A stretch of DNA of 42,881 bases, taken from Solobacterium sp. (lineage in GTDB: Bacteria; Bacillota_I; Bacilli_A; Erysipelotrichales; Erysipelotrichaceae). The DNA lies in contig JAILQT010000090.1 of assembly GCA_024698805.1 (NCBI GenBank), positions 1 through 42,881 on the forward strand, given 5' to 3'. Shown here in pieces: positions 1-7,123 of this stretch (positions within the stretch are counted from its first letter, which is position 1; each line of letters starts with the position of its first letter). The notes beneath the pieces are model-generated. The model was not told where the DNA came from. It did no database searches and saw nothing but the letters and a program-made list of their open reading frames with translations. Position numbers and translations under genes: made by a program.

Positions 1-110
1 GCTTCCGTTGTCTCAAGTCCCTGTTTCAGTGTTTTAAATCTCTGGTTCAGTGTCTGAAGCTCAGTTGCCTTTGTCTTTAATTCTCCTGTATTTGTTCTGA
101 ATTCTGCCAT
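1..110 (-). CDS. WXG100-like (ESAT-6 family) protein, N-terminal part
   Basis: Only the first 36 codons are in the window; the rest lies to the left. The start ATG (108-110) is preceded by a good ribosome binding site (GGAGGACAAAG). The visible peptide begins MAEFRTNTGELKTKATEL and continues as one amphipathic helix rich in Lys, Thr, Leu and Gln, which resembles the first helix of WXG100 proteins, the small helical-hairpin substrates of type VII secretion. The diagnostic WxG turn would lie outside the window, so the assignment rests on the N-terminal pattern alone. It diverges from a zinc-ribbon/FHA operon. FHA domains also occur in type VII systems, which is weak support. Another helical coiled-coil protein is possible. 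Confidence 0.45.
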   Translation of the reverse strand, partial: MAEFRTNTGELKTKATELQTLNQRFKTLKQGLETTE

Positions 111-215
111 CTTCTTTGTCCTCCTTGGCTTTACACCTATACTGTAACTCTTATTTTCCCTTTTTACCCTTTTTCGGATATTTGACATGTTTTTGCGGAT
201 GAACGGCATAAACCG

Positions 216-235
216 CATGCATGTACGTACGCATG
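216..235. repeat. Short dyad in the intergenic region
   Basis: CATGC (216-220) and GCATG (231-235) form an inverted repeat around a central GTACGTAC palindrome (223-230). It lies in the 292-bp stretch between the divergent WXG100-like and DUF4234 genes. The rest of that stretch is T-rich, with no convincing small gene. It may be an operator, but nothing ties it to a regulator. Confidence 0.3.
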
Positions 236-360
236 TATCTTTTTTATATATTGCGAACATATCCTTAACAGAAAACTGTCATGTCTTTGAATTTTCATTA
301 AGTTCTGCCGGATAACCTGAATATTGGGATGAATGACATACATGAAAAATATATCAATGA

Positions 361-366
361 TATAAT
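361..366 (+). promoter_or_regulatory. -10 element for the zinc-ribbon operon
   Basis: A perfect TATAAT lies 36 bp upstream of the start codon at 403. No good -35 hexamer is found at 16-18 bp; the nearest, TGACAT at 334-339, is 21 bp away. This is the likely promoter of the three-gene zinc-ribbon operon. Confidence 0.45.
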
Positions 367-402
367 ATGCACGTCGAAATAAATACAAAGGGGGTAATAA
401 CT

Positions 403-966
403 ATGCCATTTTGTCCAAACTGCGGGAACCAGATCCCCGAAGGATCACGCTTCTGCCCTTCATGCGGACAGCCATTCGCTCCTGCGCAGACACGCTCCGC
501 ACAGTACGCGGAACCCGTTGATTACAATTACGGCAATCAGCAGGGATTCCAGGACGCGAACTACAACGTAAACAATTACACCATTAATAACTACAACACG
601 AATATGCCTGCAGCGATGATCCAGCCGCGCAATATCATCCTGTGCGTCATTCTTTCATTCCTCACCTGCGGGATCTACGGCATCATCTGGATCATCAAGG
701 TCAATGATGAAGTCAACTACCTGGCAAATGAACCGACTGCCACTTCCGGCGGCCTGGTGATCCTGTACACGCTCCTTACATGCGGGATCTACGGTTTCAT
801 CTGGTATTACAACATGGGCAACCGCTGCGACAGGATCGAGAGAATGAACGGCAGTAAGGGAATTCTCTATCTTGTACTGGGACTTGTCGGCCTGGGGATC
901 GTTTCCATGTGTCTGATGCAGGATACTGTAAACAAAGCAGTTTCCTACAACGGTATGAATTATTAA
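403..966 (+). CDS. Zinc-ribbon and DUF4234 membrane protein
   Basis: This 187-residue protein starts at 403, where a GGGGG ribosome binding site precedes the ATG; an in-frame ATG at 367 has no such site. Residues 1-25 form a zinc ribbon (CPNC, ten residues, CPSC). A linker of about 45 residues rich in Asn and Tyr follows. The C-terminal half is a DUF4234-type membrane domain with three hydrophobic segments and two copies of a TCGIYG motif followed by W-rich stretches. It is the first gene of an operon with two further zinc-ribbon proteins (gap 14 bp to the next). The function of DUF4234 is not established. The cysteine-rich end is presumably cytoplasmic. Confidence 0.8.
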   Translation: MPFCPNCGNQIPEGSRFCPSCGQPFAPAQTRSAQYAEPVDYNYGNQQGFQDANYNVNNYTINNYNTNMPAAMIQPRNIILCVILSFLTCGIYGIIWIIKVNDEVNYLANEPTATSGGLVILYTLLTCGIYGFIWYYNMGNRCDRIERMNGSKGILYLVLGLVGLGIVSMCLMQDTVNKAVSYNGMNY

Positions 967-980
967 TAAGGTGACCTTCT

Positions 981-3317
981 ATGAAAGCCAAATTTTGCAT
1001 TAAGTGCGGCAAGCCGTTAGGCGAGGGGTTCATGCTCTGTCCTTACTGCGGCACCGGTATCGCGGAATACGAGATCAACCGGGAAGCCCTTGCCAAAAGC
1101 GCACCGGCTGCACCTGTAAGATCCGTACAGCAGCCTGCAGTGAACAGAAGTACCGTCAGAACAGAATCTGCGGCATCTTCCGTTACACCGGTCGCGGATA
1201 AAGAGAAATCGAAAGCAGTCCCTGTTTCCAAAAAGACAGCCGTCAGGCAGAGACCGAAGAAGAAATGCCCGTCATGCGGAAGCGAAGTTCCCGAAAAGAA
1301 CAAATTCTGTTCCGCATGCGGCTATCGTTTCGAACCTGCAGTCACTGTCCGGTCAGAACCTTCCGTCGATCCTGTAAAGCCCGTGACTGCTGCACCGGAG
1401 CCGAAGAAAGAAGAAGTTCCTGTATTCGTTCCGGTCCATGAAGAAGTCGTTACGGAAAAACCTGTCCAGCCTGCGGAAGAGAAACCTGCAGAGATCATTG
1501 CGGCACCTGCGGCTGAAACAGTCCCTGCTGCAGAAGAGATCAAAGAGAGCCCGGCTGAAGAGATCATGCCTGAACCTCAGGAAAGCCTCAGCCTGGATGA
1601 TCTGCTGAATAACATTGACAGTTATGAAGAAGTACCGGCTGAACCGGAAGAAGTTCCCGAAGAGATCATTGAAGAGCCTGTGATCGAGACACCGGAACAG
1701 ATCGATGCGATCGTCGTTGAAGAAGAGATCCCGGTCGAACCGGAAGTCATCGAAGAAATCCCCGAAGAGATCACTGAAGAACCCCGGATCGAAGAAGAGA
1801 TCACGATCCCTGCGGAAGAAGCGGACGGCATCGAGGAGATCATCCCCGTTGAAGCTGCGGAAGAAGTCTTTGAAGAAACACCGGAAAAGATCTGCCCGTT
1901 CTGCGGTGCCGCGATGGCAGCCGATGACAGGTTCTGTCCGGAATGCGGCAGAAACGTCAGCGAAGCAGCGGAAGATGAAGAGGACCTCATCCCTGTAGCT
2001 GTGCTCGAAGAAGTCGAAGAACAGCCGGCAGAAGATATCGTTTTCGAAGAAGAGGAAGAAGATACAGAGCCGGAAAGGATCTGCATGTACTGCGGTGCCC
2101 GGATGGCGGCGAACGACAGATTCTGTCCCGAATGCGGACAGCCTGTACCGTCCGCATCACGGGAACCGGAGCCTGAACCCGATCCTGTTCCCGCAAGTAT
2201 CGTGATGGAATACCGCTGTCCCAAGTGCGGAAACTCACTGAGCAAAGATGACAAGTTCTGCATGGTATGCGGCACAGCGATCAATGCGGCCAATATTATC
2301 GAGGAAGAAGCTGCAGGGGAAACAACTGTCCTTGCTGTGGATAACTTCCCGCCGGCAGAACCGGAAAAGGAACCGGAAAAACCTGCCGGAAACGTATGTG
2401 CGAAATGCGGCAACCCGCTCAACCCGGGCGACCTGTTCTGCATGGTATGCGGTACGATGGTGACTGAATCGAAACCGGCACCGGAACCGAAACCGAAGCC
2501 TGCAGCGCCGGCACCGGAAGCTGTATCCATCGATGAAAGACCGTCCTGCCCGAAATGCGGAAACCCGCTCAATCCGGGCGACAGGTTCTGCATGATCTGC
2601 GGCGCATCAGTCGGTGAAAAACCTGCCGAAAAGAAACCCGAACCGGAACCTGTACCTGCACCGGTACCCGAACCGGAACCTGCTGCGGCAGCTTCAAATG
2701 TCTGCAGGACCTGCGGCAGCCCTCTGAATGCCGGTGACAAGTTCTGCATGATCTGCGGCACGCCGGCAAACACTGCAGCCCCTGCTGTTGAAGAAAAGAA
2801 GCAGGAACCTGTCAGCGTAGAGCCTGCACCCGCATCCGCCGGTGTATGCGCGAACTGCGGCAGCCCGCTCGGTGCCGGCGACAGGTTCTGCATGATCTGC
2901 GGCACGCCGGCAGGCACTGCAGCCCCTGCTGTTGAAGAAAAGAAAGAAGAACCCGTAAGCGTAGAGCCTGCACCTGCATCTGCCGGTGTATGCGCAAACT
3001 GCGGAAGCCCGCTCAGCGCCGGCGACAAGTTCTGCATGGTATGCGGCACGCCTGTCAGCGCAGCTGCACCCAGTCCTGCACCGGAGCCTGCAAAGCCCGC
3101 ACCCGAGCCGGAGCCCGCACCTGCAGCAGGCAATGTATGTGCCAACTGCGGAAACCCGCTCAATCCGGGCGACAGGTTCTGCATGATCTGCGGTACGCCT
3201 GCGGTCGGCAACGCTGCACCTCCGGCACCCCAGAAACTCATCTGTTCCAAATGCGGAAGCCCCCTGTCAGCCAACGACAAGTTCTGCATGATGTGCGGTA
3301 CGCCCGCCGGCAAATAA
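981..3317 (+). CDS. Protein with twelve tandem zinc ribbons
   Basis: This 778-residue protein contains twelve zinc ribbons, each CxxC-x10-CxxC, a pattern like the zinc_ribbon_2/DZANK families. Two are near the N-terminus (about residues 6-28 and 95-115), two are in the middle (about 307 and 370), and eight are spread through the C-terminal half. Linkers are very rich in Glu, Pro, Ala and Val; the stretch from about 130 to 300 is almost entirely acidic. No membrane segment or signal peptide is visible, so it is probably cytoplasmic. The ribosome binding site AAGGTGA precedes the ATG. It sits between a zinc-ribbon membrane protein and a zinc-ribbon FHA protein, with gaps of 14 and 10 bp. The later ribbons arose by duplication (144-bp DNA repeats). 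A multivalent scaffold or a zinc-rich sink are both possible; no enzyme domain is seen. Confidence 0.85.
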   Translation: MKAKFCIKCGKPLGEGFMLCPYCGTGIAEYEINREALAKSAPAAPVRSVQQPAVNRSTVRTESAASSVTPVADKEKSKAVPVSKKTAVRQRPKKKCPSCGSEVPEKNKFCSACGYRFEPAVTVRSEPSVDPVKPVTAAPEPKKEEVPVFVPVHEEVVTEKPVQPAEEKPAEIIAAPAAETVPAAEEIKESPAEEIMPEPQESLSLDDLLNNIDSYEEVPAEPEEVPEEIIEEPVIETPEQIDAIVVEEEIPVEPEVIEEIPEEITEEPRIEEEITIPAEEADGIEEIIPVEAAEEVFEETPEKICPFCGAAMAADDRFCPECGRNVSEAAEDEEDLIPVAVLEEVEEQPAEDIVFEEEEEDTEPERICMYCGARMAANDRFCPECGQPVPSASREPEPEPDPVPASIVMEYRCPKCGNSLSKDDKFCMVCGTAINAANIIEEEAAGETTVLAVDNFPPAEPEKEPEKPAGNVCAKCGNPLNPGDLFCMVCGTMVTESKPAPEPKPKPAAPAPEAVSIDERPSCPKCGNPLNPGDRFCMICGASVGEKPAEKKPEPEPVPAPVPEPEPAAAASNVCRTCGSPLNAGDKFCMICGTPANTAAPAVEEKKQEPVSVEPAPASAGVCANCGSPLGAGDRFCMICGTPAGTAAPAVEEKKEEPVSVEPAPASAGVCANCGSPLSAGDKFCMVCGTPVSAAAPSPAPEPAKPAPEPEPAPAAGNVCANCGNPLNPGDRFCMICGTPAVGNAAPPAPQKLICSKCGSPLSANDKFCMMCGTPAGK
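2700..2987 (+). repeat. 144-bp in-frame tandem repeat
   Basis: Two consecutive 48-codon units (2700-2843 and 2844-2987) each encode one zinc ribbon plus a linker ending EPVSVEPAPASAG. A third ribbon begins at 2988 with nearly the same DNA before the linker diverges. The high DNA identity suggests recent unequal crossing-over or slippage, so copy number may vary between strains. Confidence 0.85.
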
Positions 3318-3327
3318 GGAGTAGGAT

Positions 3328-3768
3328 ATGAGAAGATTTAAACTGGATATGATCAGCAGACCGGACGGAAAGATCGAATGCCCTGTCTGTCACGCTTACT
3401 TCACGCCGGACGCAGACTACTGTCCCTGCTGCGGCAGGGAGCTGAAAGAGGATTATATTCCCGAACCTCCCAAGGGACCGTATATCAAACGCGAGTCTGA
3501 CGGCTCTGTCACAGAGATCAAAGGCGATTACTTCCGTATCGGAAAATCCGCCCGCCAGTGCGACATGGTCATCGAGCACGGATCTGTTTCCGGCATCCAC
3601 ATCGACCTGCTTCGCAAAGACGGGAAATGGTACGTCTATGATCTGCGTTCCACAAACGGCACATGGCTTGACGGCGTCAGGATCCCGCCAAGGGTCGATA
3701 CAGAGATCCATGATGGCTGCGAGCTGACGCTCGGCCGCGAAGTCATCTACTTCTACACAGGTGAATAA
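3328..3768 (+). CDS. Zinc-ribbon and FHA-domain protein
   Basis: This 146-residue protein has a zinc ribbon near the N-terminus (CPVC, ten residues, CPCC; residues 18-35) and then one FHA domain (about residues 60-140). The FHA core is recognisable: FRIGKS, SVSGIH, and DLRSTNGTWLDG with the STNG turn. FHA domains bind phosphothreonine peptides, which suggests a link to a Ser/Thr kinase. The usual Arg of the SRxH motif is replaced by Gly, so phosphopeptide affinity may be altered. It starts 10 bp after the twelve-ribbon protein (ribosome binding site AAGGAG) and is the last gene of the operon, followed by a strong terminator. Confidence 0.85.
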   Translation: MRRFKLDMISRPDGKIECPVCHAYFTPDADYCPCCGRELKEDYIPEPPKGPYIKRESDGSVTEIKGDYFRIGKSARQCDMVIEHGSVSGIHIDLLRKDGKWYVYDLRSTNGTWLDGVRIPPRVDTEIHDGCELTLGREVIYFYTGE

Positions 3769-3773
3769 AAACT

Positions 3774-3805
3774 GCAGGAGGACCGTCCGGTCCCCCTGCT
3801 TTTTT
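3774..3805 (+). terminator. Intrinsic terminator of the zinc-ribbon operon
   Basis: A GC-rich hairpin (GCAGG-A-GGACC, GTCC loop, GGTCC-C-CCTGC) is followed by six T residues. It lies 5 bp after the FHA gene stop and closes the operon. Confidence 0.85.
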
Positions 3806-3816
3806 GATCGTTATTA

Positions 3817-4290
3817 TTAATACCGGTAATCCGGCTCGGCACCGTTATACCATTCGTAACGGCAGTAGTGCACATGTTCCATATCTTCCAGGGTGAAATC
3901 CGGGAACACTTTCCGGTACAGCGGGAGATATTTCTTTTTTTCAGCCGCCGTAAGGGGTCTTGCGATATCGCTCATGTGATAGGTATTGTCTTCAGGACGA
4001 AGCGGTTCGATCTGTTCCAGATAATAATCAAGGAACGGACCGGGTATGGTCCCCGGATCATAAGGATCCTCTTCCAGGAGCGGTGTTTCAGGATCTGCAG
4101 GGTCGAAATACATGCCCCGTCCCTGAACCCATTCCGCATAATCGCAGCAGATCGATCCGGCGAAACCGCCTGCATCCGCGGTCATCCTTTCACCGTATGT
4201 TTTCATGAATTCACGCCACTGCCCGATCGTTCCGAACCCGAGACGGACGGCAGGGATCCTGAGTACTGTCGTTCTGCACCAGCAGGACAT
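3817..4290 (-). CDS. Hypothetical protein
   Basis: A 157-residue protein that I do not recognise. It is soluble, rich in aromatic and acidic residues (DYAEWVQGRG, FDPADPETPL, DYYLEQIEPL), and has no signal peptide or membrane segment. Four cysteines occur in two pairs (CWC near the start, ICCDYA in the middle), with another in HYCRYEW near the end. The start has the ribosome binding site AAAGGGG. It follows the CpXC-domain gene by 14 bp on the same strand, so the two are probably co-transcribed. It ends convergently against the FHA operon terminator. Confidence 0.65.
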   Translation of the reverse strand: MSCWCRTTVLRIPAVRLGFGTIGQWREFMKTYGERMTADAGGFAGSICCDYAEWVQGRGMYFDPADPETPLLEEDPYDPGTIPGPFLDYYLEQIEPLRPEDNTYHMSDIARPLTAAEKKKYLPLYRKVFPDFTLEDMEHVHYCRYEWYNGAEPDYRY

Positions 4291-4304
4291 ACTGTTCCCC
4301 TTTG

Positions 4305-4949
4305 TCAGGCCTGTCCGGCAGGCTTCATGAACAGCGATATGATCCAGTCGCTGTTGACGAGCGGGAATTCTTCGTTATTGACGTGATACAGGTCCGCTTC
4401 CGCCCGGATCTCCTCTTCCAGCATGGAAACGGGGATCAGGAAGGACATGCCTCTGTCCTCCATGCGGATATTGATCTTGATCACGTCATTGTCCACCTTC
4501 TGGTATTCGATGGAAGTGACATCCTCCGGATTCCCGCTGCGGTTATCCAGGAATTCGATAAAGCTGTCATACTTGGCAAGCTCCACCGCGATATCATTCA
4601 TATGGTCTTCAAAGATACGGATCTTTTCCGCGAATTCCTCGAGCTTTGCGCATCTGCGCAGCGTATACCCCTTCTTTGCGAGATCCCTGGATTCTGCCGT
4701 CGAACCGTTCATCGGCGATGCGCTCAGCCAGATGATGAACTTATCCGGGATATTTTTATAGATCAGCGGATACTGCGTCATATATTCCGTGTGGCAGTGC
4801 GGGCACAGCTGCCGGAAGATATCGCCGCTGATGCACCTGTCCCTCAGGTCGGGATCTGTTTCCGGATCGACTGAAGTATAGATCGTGGTATCGAATTCTT
4901 TTCCGCAGTACGGACATCTCGTTTTGATTTCATGACTGCTGCTGCTCAT
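4305..4949 (-). CDS. CpXC-domain protein
   Basis: This 214-residue protein has a zinc-site pattern typical of the CpXC domain: RCPYCGKEF near residue 11 and LCPHCHTEY near residue 47, separated by a segment containing DPETDPDLRDR. The remainder is alpha/beta and soluble, with no membrane segment. The start at 4949 is chosen because GAGGGGGAAAG lies just upstream; an in-frame ATG 11 codons earlier lies next to the preceding terminator hairpin and lacks a site. The function of the CpXC domain is not established. Transcription either begins inside the 3' end of the upstream Bax-inhibitor gene or depends on readthrough. Confidence 0.75.
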   Translation of the reverse strand: MSSSSHEIKTRCPYCGKEFDTTIYTSVDPETDPDLRDRCISGDIFRQLCPHCHTEYMTQYPLIYKNIPDKFIIWLSASPMNGSTAESRDLAKKGYTLRRCAKLEEFAEKIRIFEDHMNDIAVELAKYDSFIEFLDNRSGNPEDVTSIEYQKVDNDVIKINIRMEDRGMSFLIPVSMLEEEIRAEADLYHVNNEEFPLVNSDWIISLFMKPAGQA

Positions 4950-4967
4950 TTCTTTCCCCCTCTTTTC

Positions 4968-4992
4968 AAAAAAAGCAGGCATTGCCTGCTTT
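4968..4992 (-). terminator. Terminator after the Bax-inhibitor-1 gene
   Basis: On the minus strand, GCAGGC-aat-GCCTGC is followed by seven T residues. It begins 3 bp after the BI-1 stop codon and ends 19 bp before the CpXC start, so it can limit readthrough between the two. Confidence 0.8.
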
Positions 4993-4994
4993 CA

Positions 4995-5717
4995 TCAGTC
5001 TCTTGAACGGCTTCTTGCGAGGATCCTCAATACATACAGGAAGATGTTGATGAAATCCAGGTACAGCTGGAATGCGCCGTAAACAGCCAGATTGTCTCTG
5101 ATCATTCCGTCCGTTGTGCTCATGTAGAAGTGCTTGATCTTCTGTGTATCCCAGGCTGTGATGCCGAGGAACAGGATCAGACCGAAGTATCCGATGAACA
5201 GGGATTCGCGAAGTGCCGGAACAAACATGGAGATGACAGTCATCAGTACAAGTGCGAGCAGTCCGCCCATCAGGAGACCTGAGAATTTTGTCATATCAAC
5301 GTTCGTTGTATAGCCGATCGCTGCGCAGCTGACAAACAGGACAGCCGCGAACAGGAATGCGGTAAATACTGTACCGAGTCCGTATACCAGGGGCAGTACG
5401 GAGAATGTAAGGCCTGTCAGCACTGCATAGAGATAGAACAGCAGTGTGCAGACGGCAGGCGAGAACTTCGTGATCCCGAAGCCCATCGCAAACGCGATGC
5501 CGAGTTCAGCTACCGGCACGACATAGAGCAGCCAGGAAGCCCTGGACAGTACGGCATAGAATAAGCCGCCGTTTACGAAGGAATAGCATCCGAAGAATGA
5601 GATCGCTGCAGTTACGAGCAGTGCCAGTCCCATATGTACGAACACTTTAGCGATATATGACTTCAGAGAACCCTGCGCTTCATAATACATCTGCTGGGGA
5701 TTGTTGTATTCGCTCAT
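4995..5717 (-). CDS. Bax inhibitor-1/YccA family membrane protein
   Basis: This 240-residue protein has seven hydrophobic segments and a soluble N-terminal tail of about 20 residues, the usual BI-1 layout and length. Family-like features include the segment GLALLVTAAISFF after the tail, LTGLTFSVLPLVY in the middle, and a C-terminal region with LDFINIFLYVLRILA. Family members are inner-membrane proteins linked to calcium leak and stress; the bacterial role is loosely defined. The ribosome binding site is GGAGGTATTTTGTA. It has its own promoter at the 3' end of the zinc operon, a 19-bp dyad in its leader, and its own terminator, so it is likely monocistronic. Confidence 0.9.
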   Translation of the reverse strand: MSEYNNPQQMYYEAQGSLKSYIAKVFVHMGLALLVTAAISFFGCYSFVNGGLFYAVLSRASWLLYVVPVAELGIAFAMGFGITKFSPAVCTLLFYLYAVLTGLTFSVLPLVYGLGTVFTAFLFAAVLFVSCAAIGYTTNVDMTKFSGLLMGGLLALVLMTVISMFVPALRESLFIGYFGLILFLGITAWDTQKIKHFYMSTTDGMIRDNLAVYGAFQLYLDFINIFLYVLRILARSRSRD

Positions 5718-5736
5718 TACAAAATACCTCCTTTTC

Positions 5737-5755
5737 AGCCATATACGATATGGCT
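5737..5755. promoter_or_regulatory. Perfect dyad in the BI-1 leader
   Basis: AGCCATAT and ATATGGCT form an 8-bp perfect inverted repeat around ACG. The dyad lies between the predicted -10 and the ribosome binding site, so it can be a repressor operator over the transcribed leader or an RNA hairpin. Which one is not shown by the sequence. Confidence 0.55.
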
Positions 5756-5759
5756 AATA

Positions 5760-5790
5760 TTTATAATAATTCGCATTTTTGGATTGTCAA
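5760..5790 (-). promoter_or_regulatory. Promoter of the BI-1 gene
   Basis: On the minus strand a perfect TTGACA (5785-5790) is followed by TTATAA with an 18-bp spacer, or by TATAAA (5760-5765) with a 19-bp spacer. The -35 hexamer overlaps the stop codon of the last zinc-operon gene. Confidence 0.65.
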
Positions 5791-6269
5791 TCCATATACA
5801 TGACGGCATCATCCAGACACAATACCGTCAGATATGTGTCTTCGATATAGGAGAATGTCCCTTCCACGATGATCTCCGTCCCTTCTTCGGGATAGTCATC
5901 GGGATATTTGTATTCACCTGTCCGGTAGAACCGTATGCCGTTGAGGCAGCACTGGGTCGCATCGGGCACGACGCAGTTGAACAGCATTTCCCCTTCGGAA
6001 TCATCGAGCTTCAGAAAGCCTTTGATACGGATGTATTTGCCTTCATAATCCTGCGGGGCGTTCATCATGTTGGATATCTCCGCGAATATGACCGTGCTGC
6101 TCATATCTGCGAGATCGATATCATATTTCACAGTTTCTTCCGTTATCTCTTCCGCTGCGGACTCTTCCGCCGGTTTCGGCGTATAGACGACCGTTTTGTT
6201 TTTGTGTTCTTTACTGCCGCAGCCGGCAAGGAGGAACACGCACAGAAGTGCAGTAAGGACCTTCCTCAT
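5787..6269 (-). CDS. Lipoprotein at the end of the zinc-uptake operon
   Basis: This 160-residue protein has a type II signal peptide (MRKVLTALLCVFLLAGCGS; lipidated Cys 17). A linker rich in Pro and Glu follows, then a C-terminal domain with the motifs YEGKYIRIKGF, PDATQCCLNGIRF and GTEIIVEGTF. These resemble the OB-like region of TIGR03943/DUF1980 proteins, which are often found near metal-uptake genes. The start at 6269 follows the site GGGGAGG and overlaps the permease stop by 4 bp (ATGA), so it is translationally coupled to zinc uptake. The CC pair and nearby acidic residues could bind metal. A role as a zinc-handling surface protein is inference from position; no enzyme motif is seen. 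Confidence 0.75.
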   Translation of the reverse strand: MRKVLTALLCVFLLAGCGSKEHKNKTVVYTPKPAEESAAEEITEETVKYDIDLADMSSTVIFAEISNMMNAPQDYEGKYIRIKGFLKLDDSEGEMLFNCVVPDATQCCLNGIRFYRTGEYKYPDDYPEEGTEIIVEGTFSYIEDTYLTVLCLDDAVMYMD

Positions 6270-7123
6270 TGTCTGCCTCCCCTCATAACAGCGGAGATGA
6301 TCATAACGGCGAAGAATACGATCACGTCCGCAGCGACGATGGTCGAACCTACCGGCGTGCCGGCAATGATCGCCGTGAACATGCCTGTCAGTGAACATAC
6401 GACAGACATGACGGCAGAGCAGATCGTCACGCTCTTGAAACTCCGGAACAGCTGCATCGCCGAGATCGCCGGGAATATGACCAGCGCGGATATCAGCAGC
6501 GAACCAACCAGGTTCATCGCCAGGACGATGATCACGGCAATGACCACGGCGATGCCGAGGTTGTAGAATTCCGTGCGGATGCCGGCTGACGCTGCGAAAT
6601 CCTCATCGAAGGAGATGCAGAAGATCCTGTTGTACATGCATATGAACAGGACGATCGTGATCACGGAAAGGATGATGCAGAGCCATACCTCCTGCGCTGT
6701 CAGCGTCAGGATCGAGGTGGATCCGAACAGTGTAGTGCAGACGTCTGCGGTAACGTTTGCCGACGTGCTGTATATGTTCATCAGCAGGTAGCCGAATGCG
6801 AGGGCGCCTGTCGAGATCATCGCTGTTTTTGCGTCGCCTGATATCCTGGCATTCTTCCCGCTCCTGAGCAGCAGCACAGCCGCAATGACCGTTACCGGCA
6901 GGATCAGGAACATCTTCCCGCCGGAAAGGCGGAGCACTGTCGCGACAGACATGGCGCCGAATGCCACATGGGACAGGCCGTCGCCGATATAGGAGAATCG
7001 CTTAAGTACGAGGATGACCCCCATCAGTGCGGAACACAGGGCGATCAGCGTGCCGACGATCACGGCATACTGCACAAACGGATACTGCAGATACATGAAC
7101 AGTTTGGAGATAATATCACTCAT
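6266..7123 (-). CDS. znuB: Zinc/manganese ABC transporter permease
   Basis: This 285-residue polytopic protein (about eight hydrophobic segments) belongs to the ABC-3 permease family. Family signatures include GVILVLKRFSYIGDGLSHVAFGA near the N-terminus and NLVGSLLISALVIFPAISA near the C-terminus. The start at 7123 overlaps the ATPase stop by 8 bp; longer starts would run far into the ATPase gene. With the ATPase and the binding lipoprotein it forms a complete importer. Substrate zinc is inferred from the Fur-family gene and 7-1-7 box at the operon head; manganese cannot be excluded from sequence alone. Confidence 0.92.
   Translation of the reverse strand: MSDIISKLFMYLQYPFVQYAVIVGTLIALCSALMGVILVLKRFSYIGDGLSHVAFGAMSVATVLRLSGGKMFLILPVTVIAAVLLLRSGKNARISGDAKTAMISTGALAFGYLLMNIYSTSANVTADVCTTLFGSTSILTLTAQEVWLCIILSVITIVLFICMYNRIFCISFDEDFAASAGIRTEFYNLGIAVVIAVIIVLAMNLVGSLLISALVIFPAISAMQLFRSFKSVTICSAVMSVVCSLTGMFTAIIAGTPVGSTIVAADVIVFFAVMIISAVMRGGRQ

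Noticed and set aside
164-388. 74-codon minus-strand ORF in the left intergenic region
   Set aside because: It has no ribosome binding site, overlaps the promoter of the zinc-ribbon operon and has an odd Cys/Tyr/Ile-rich composition.
2700-3130. Possible CRISPR-like direct repeats
   Set aside because: The repeats are in frame within a coding region, 144 bp long and without unique spacers of CRISPR size.
1622-3313. 563-codon ORF antisense to the twelve-ribbon gene
   Set aside because: It mirrors the repetitive, Glu/Pro-rich codons of the real gene, shows Ser/Gly/Ala low complexity, and has no ribosome binding site.
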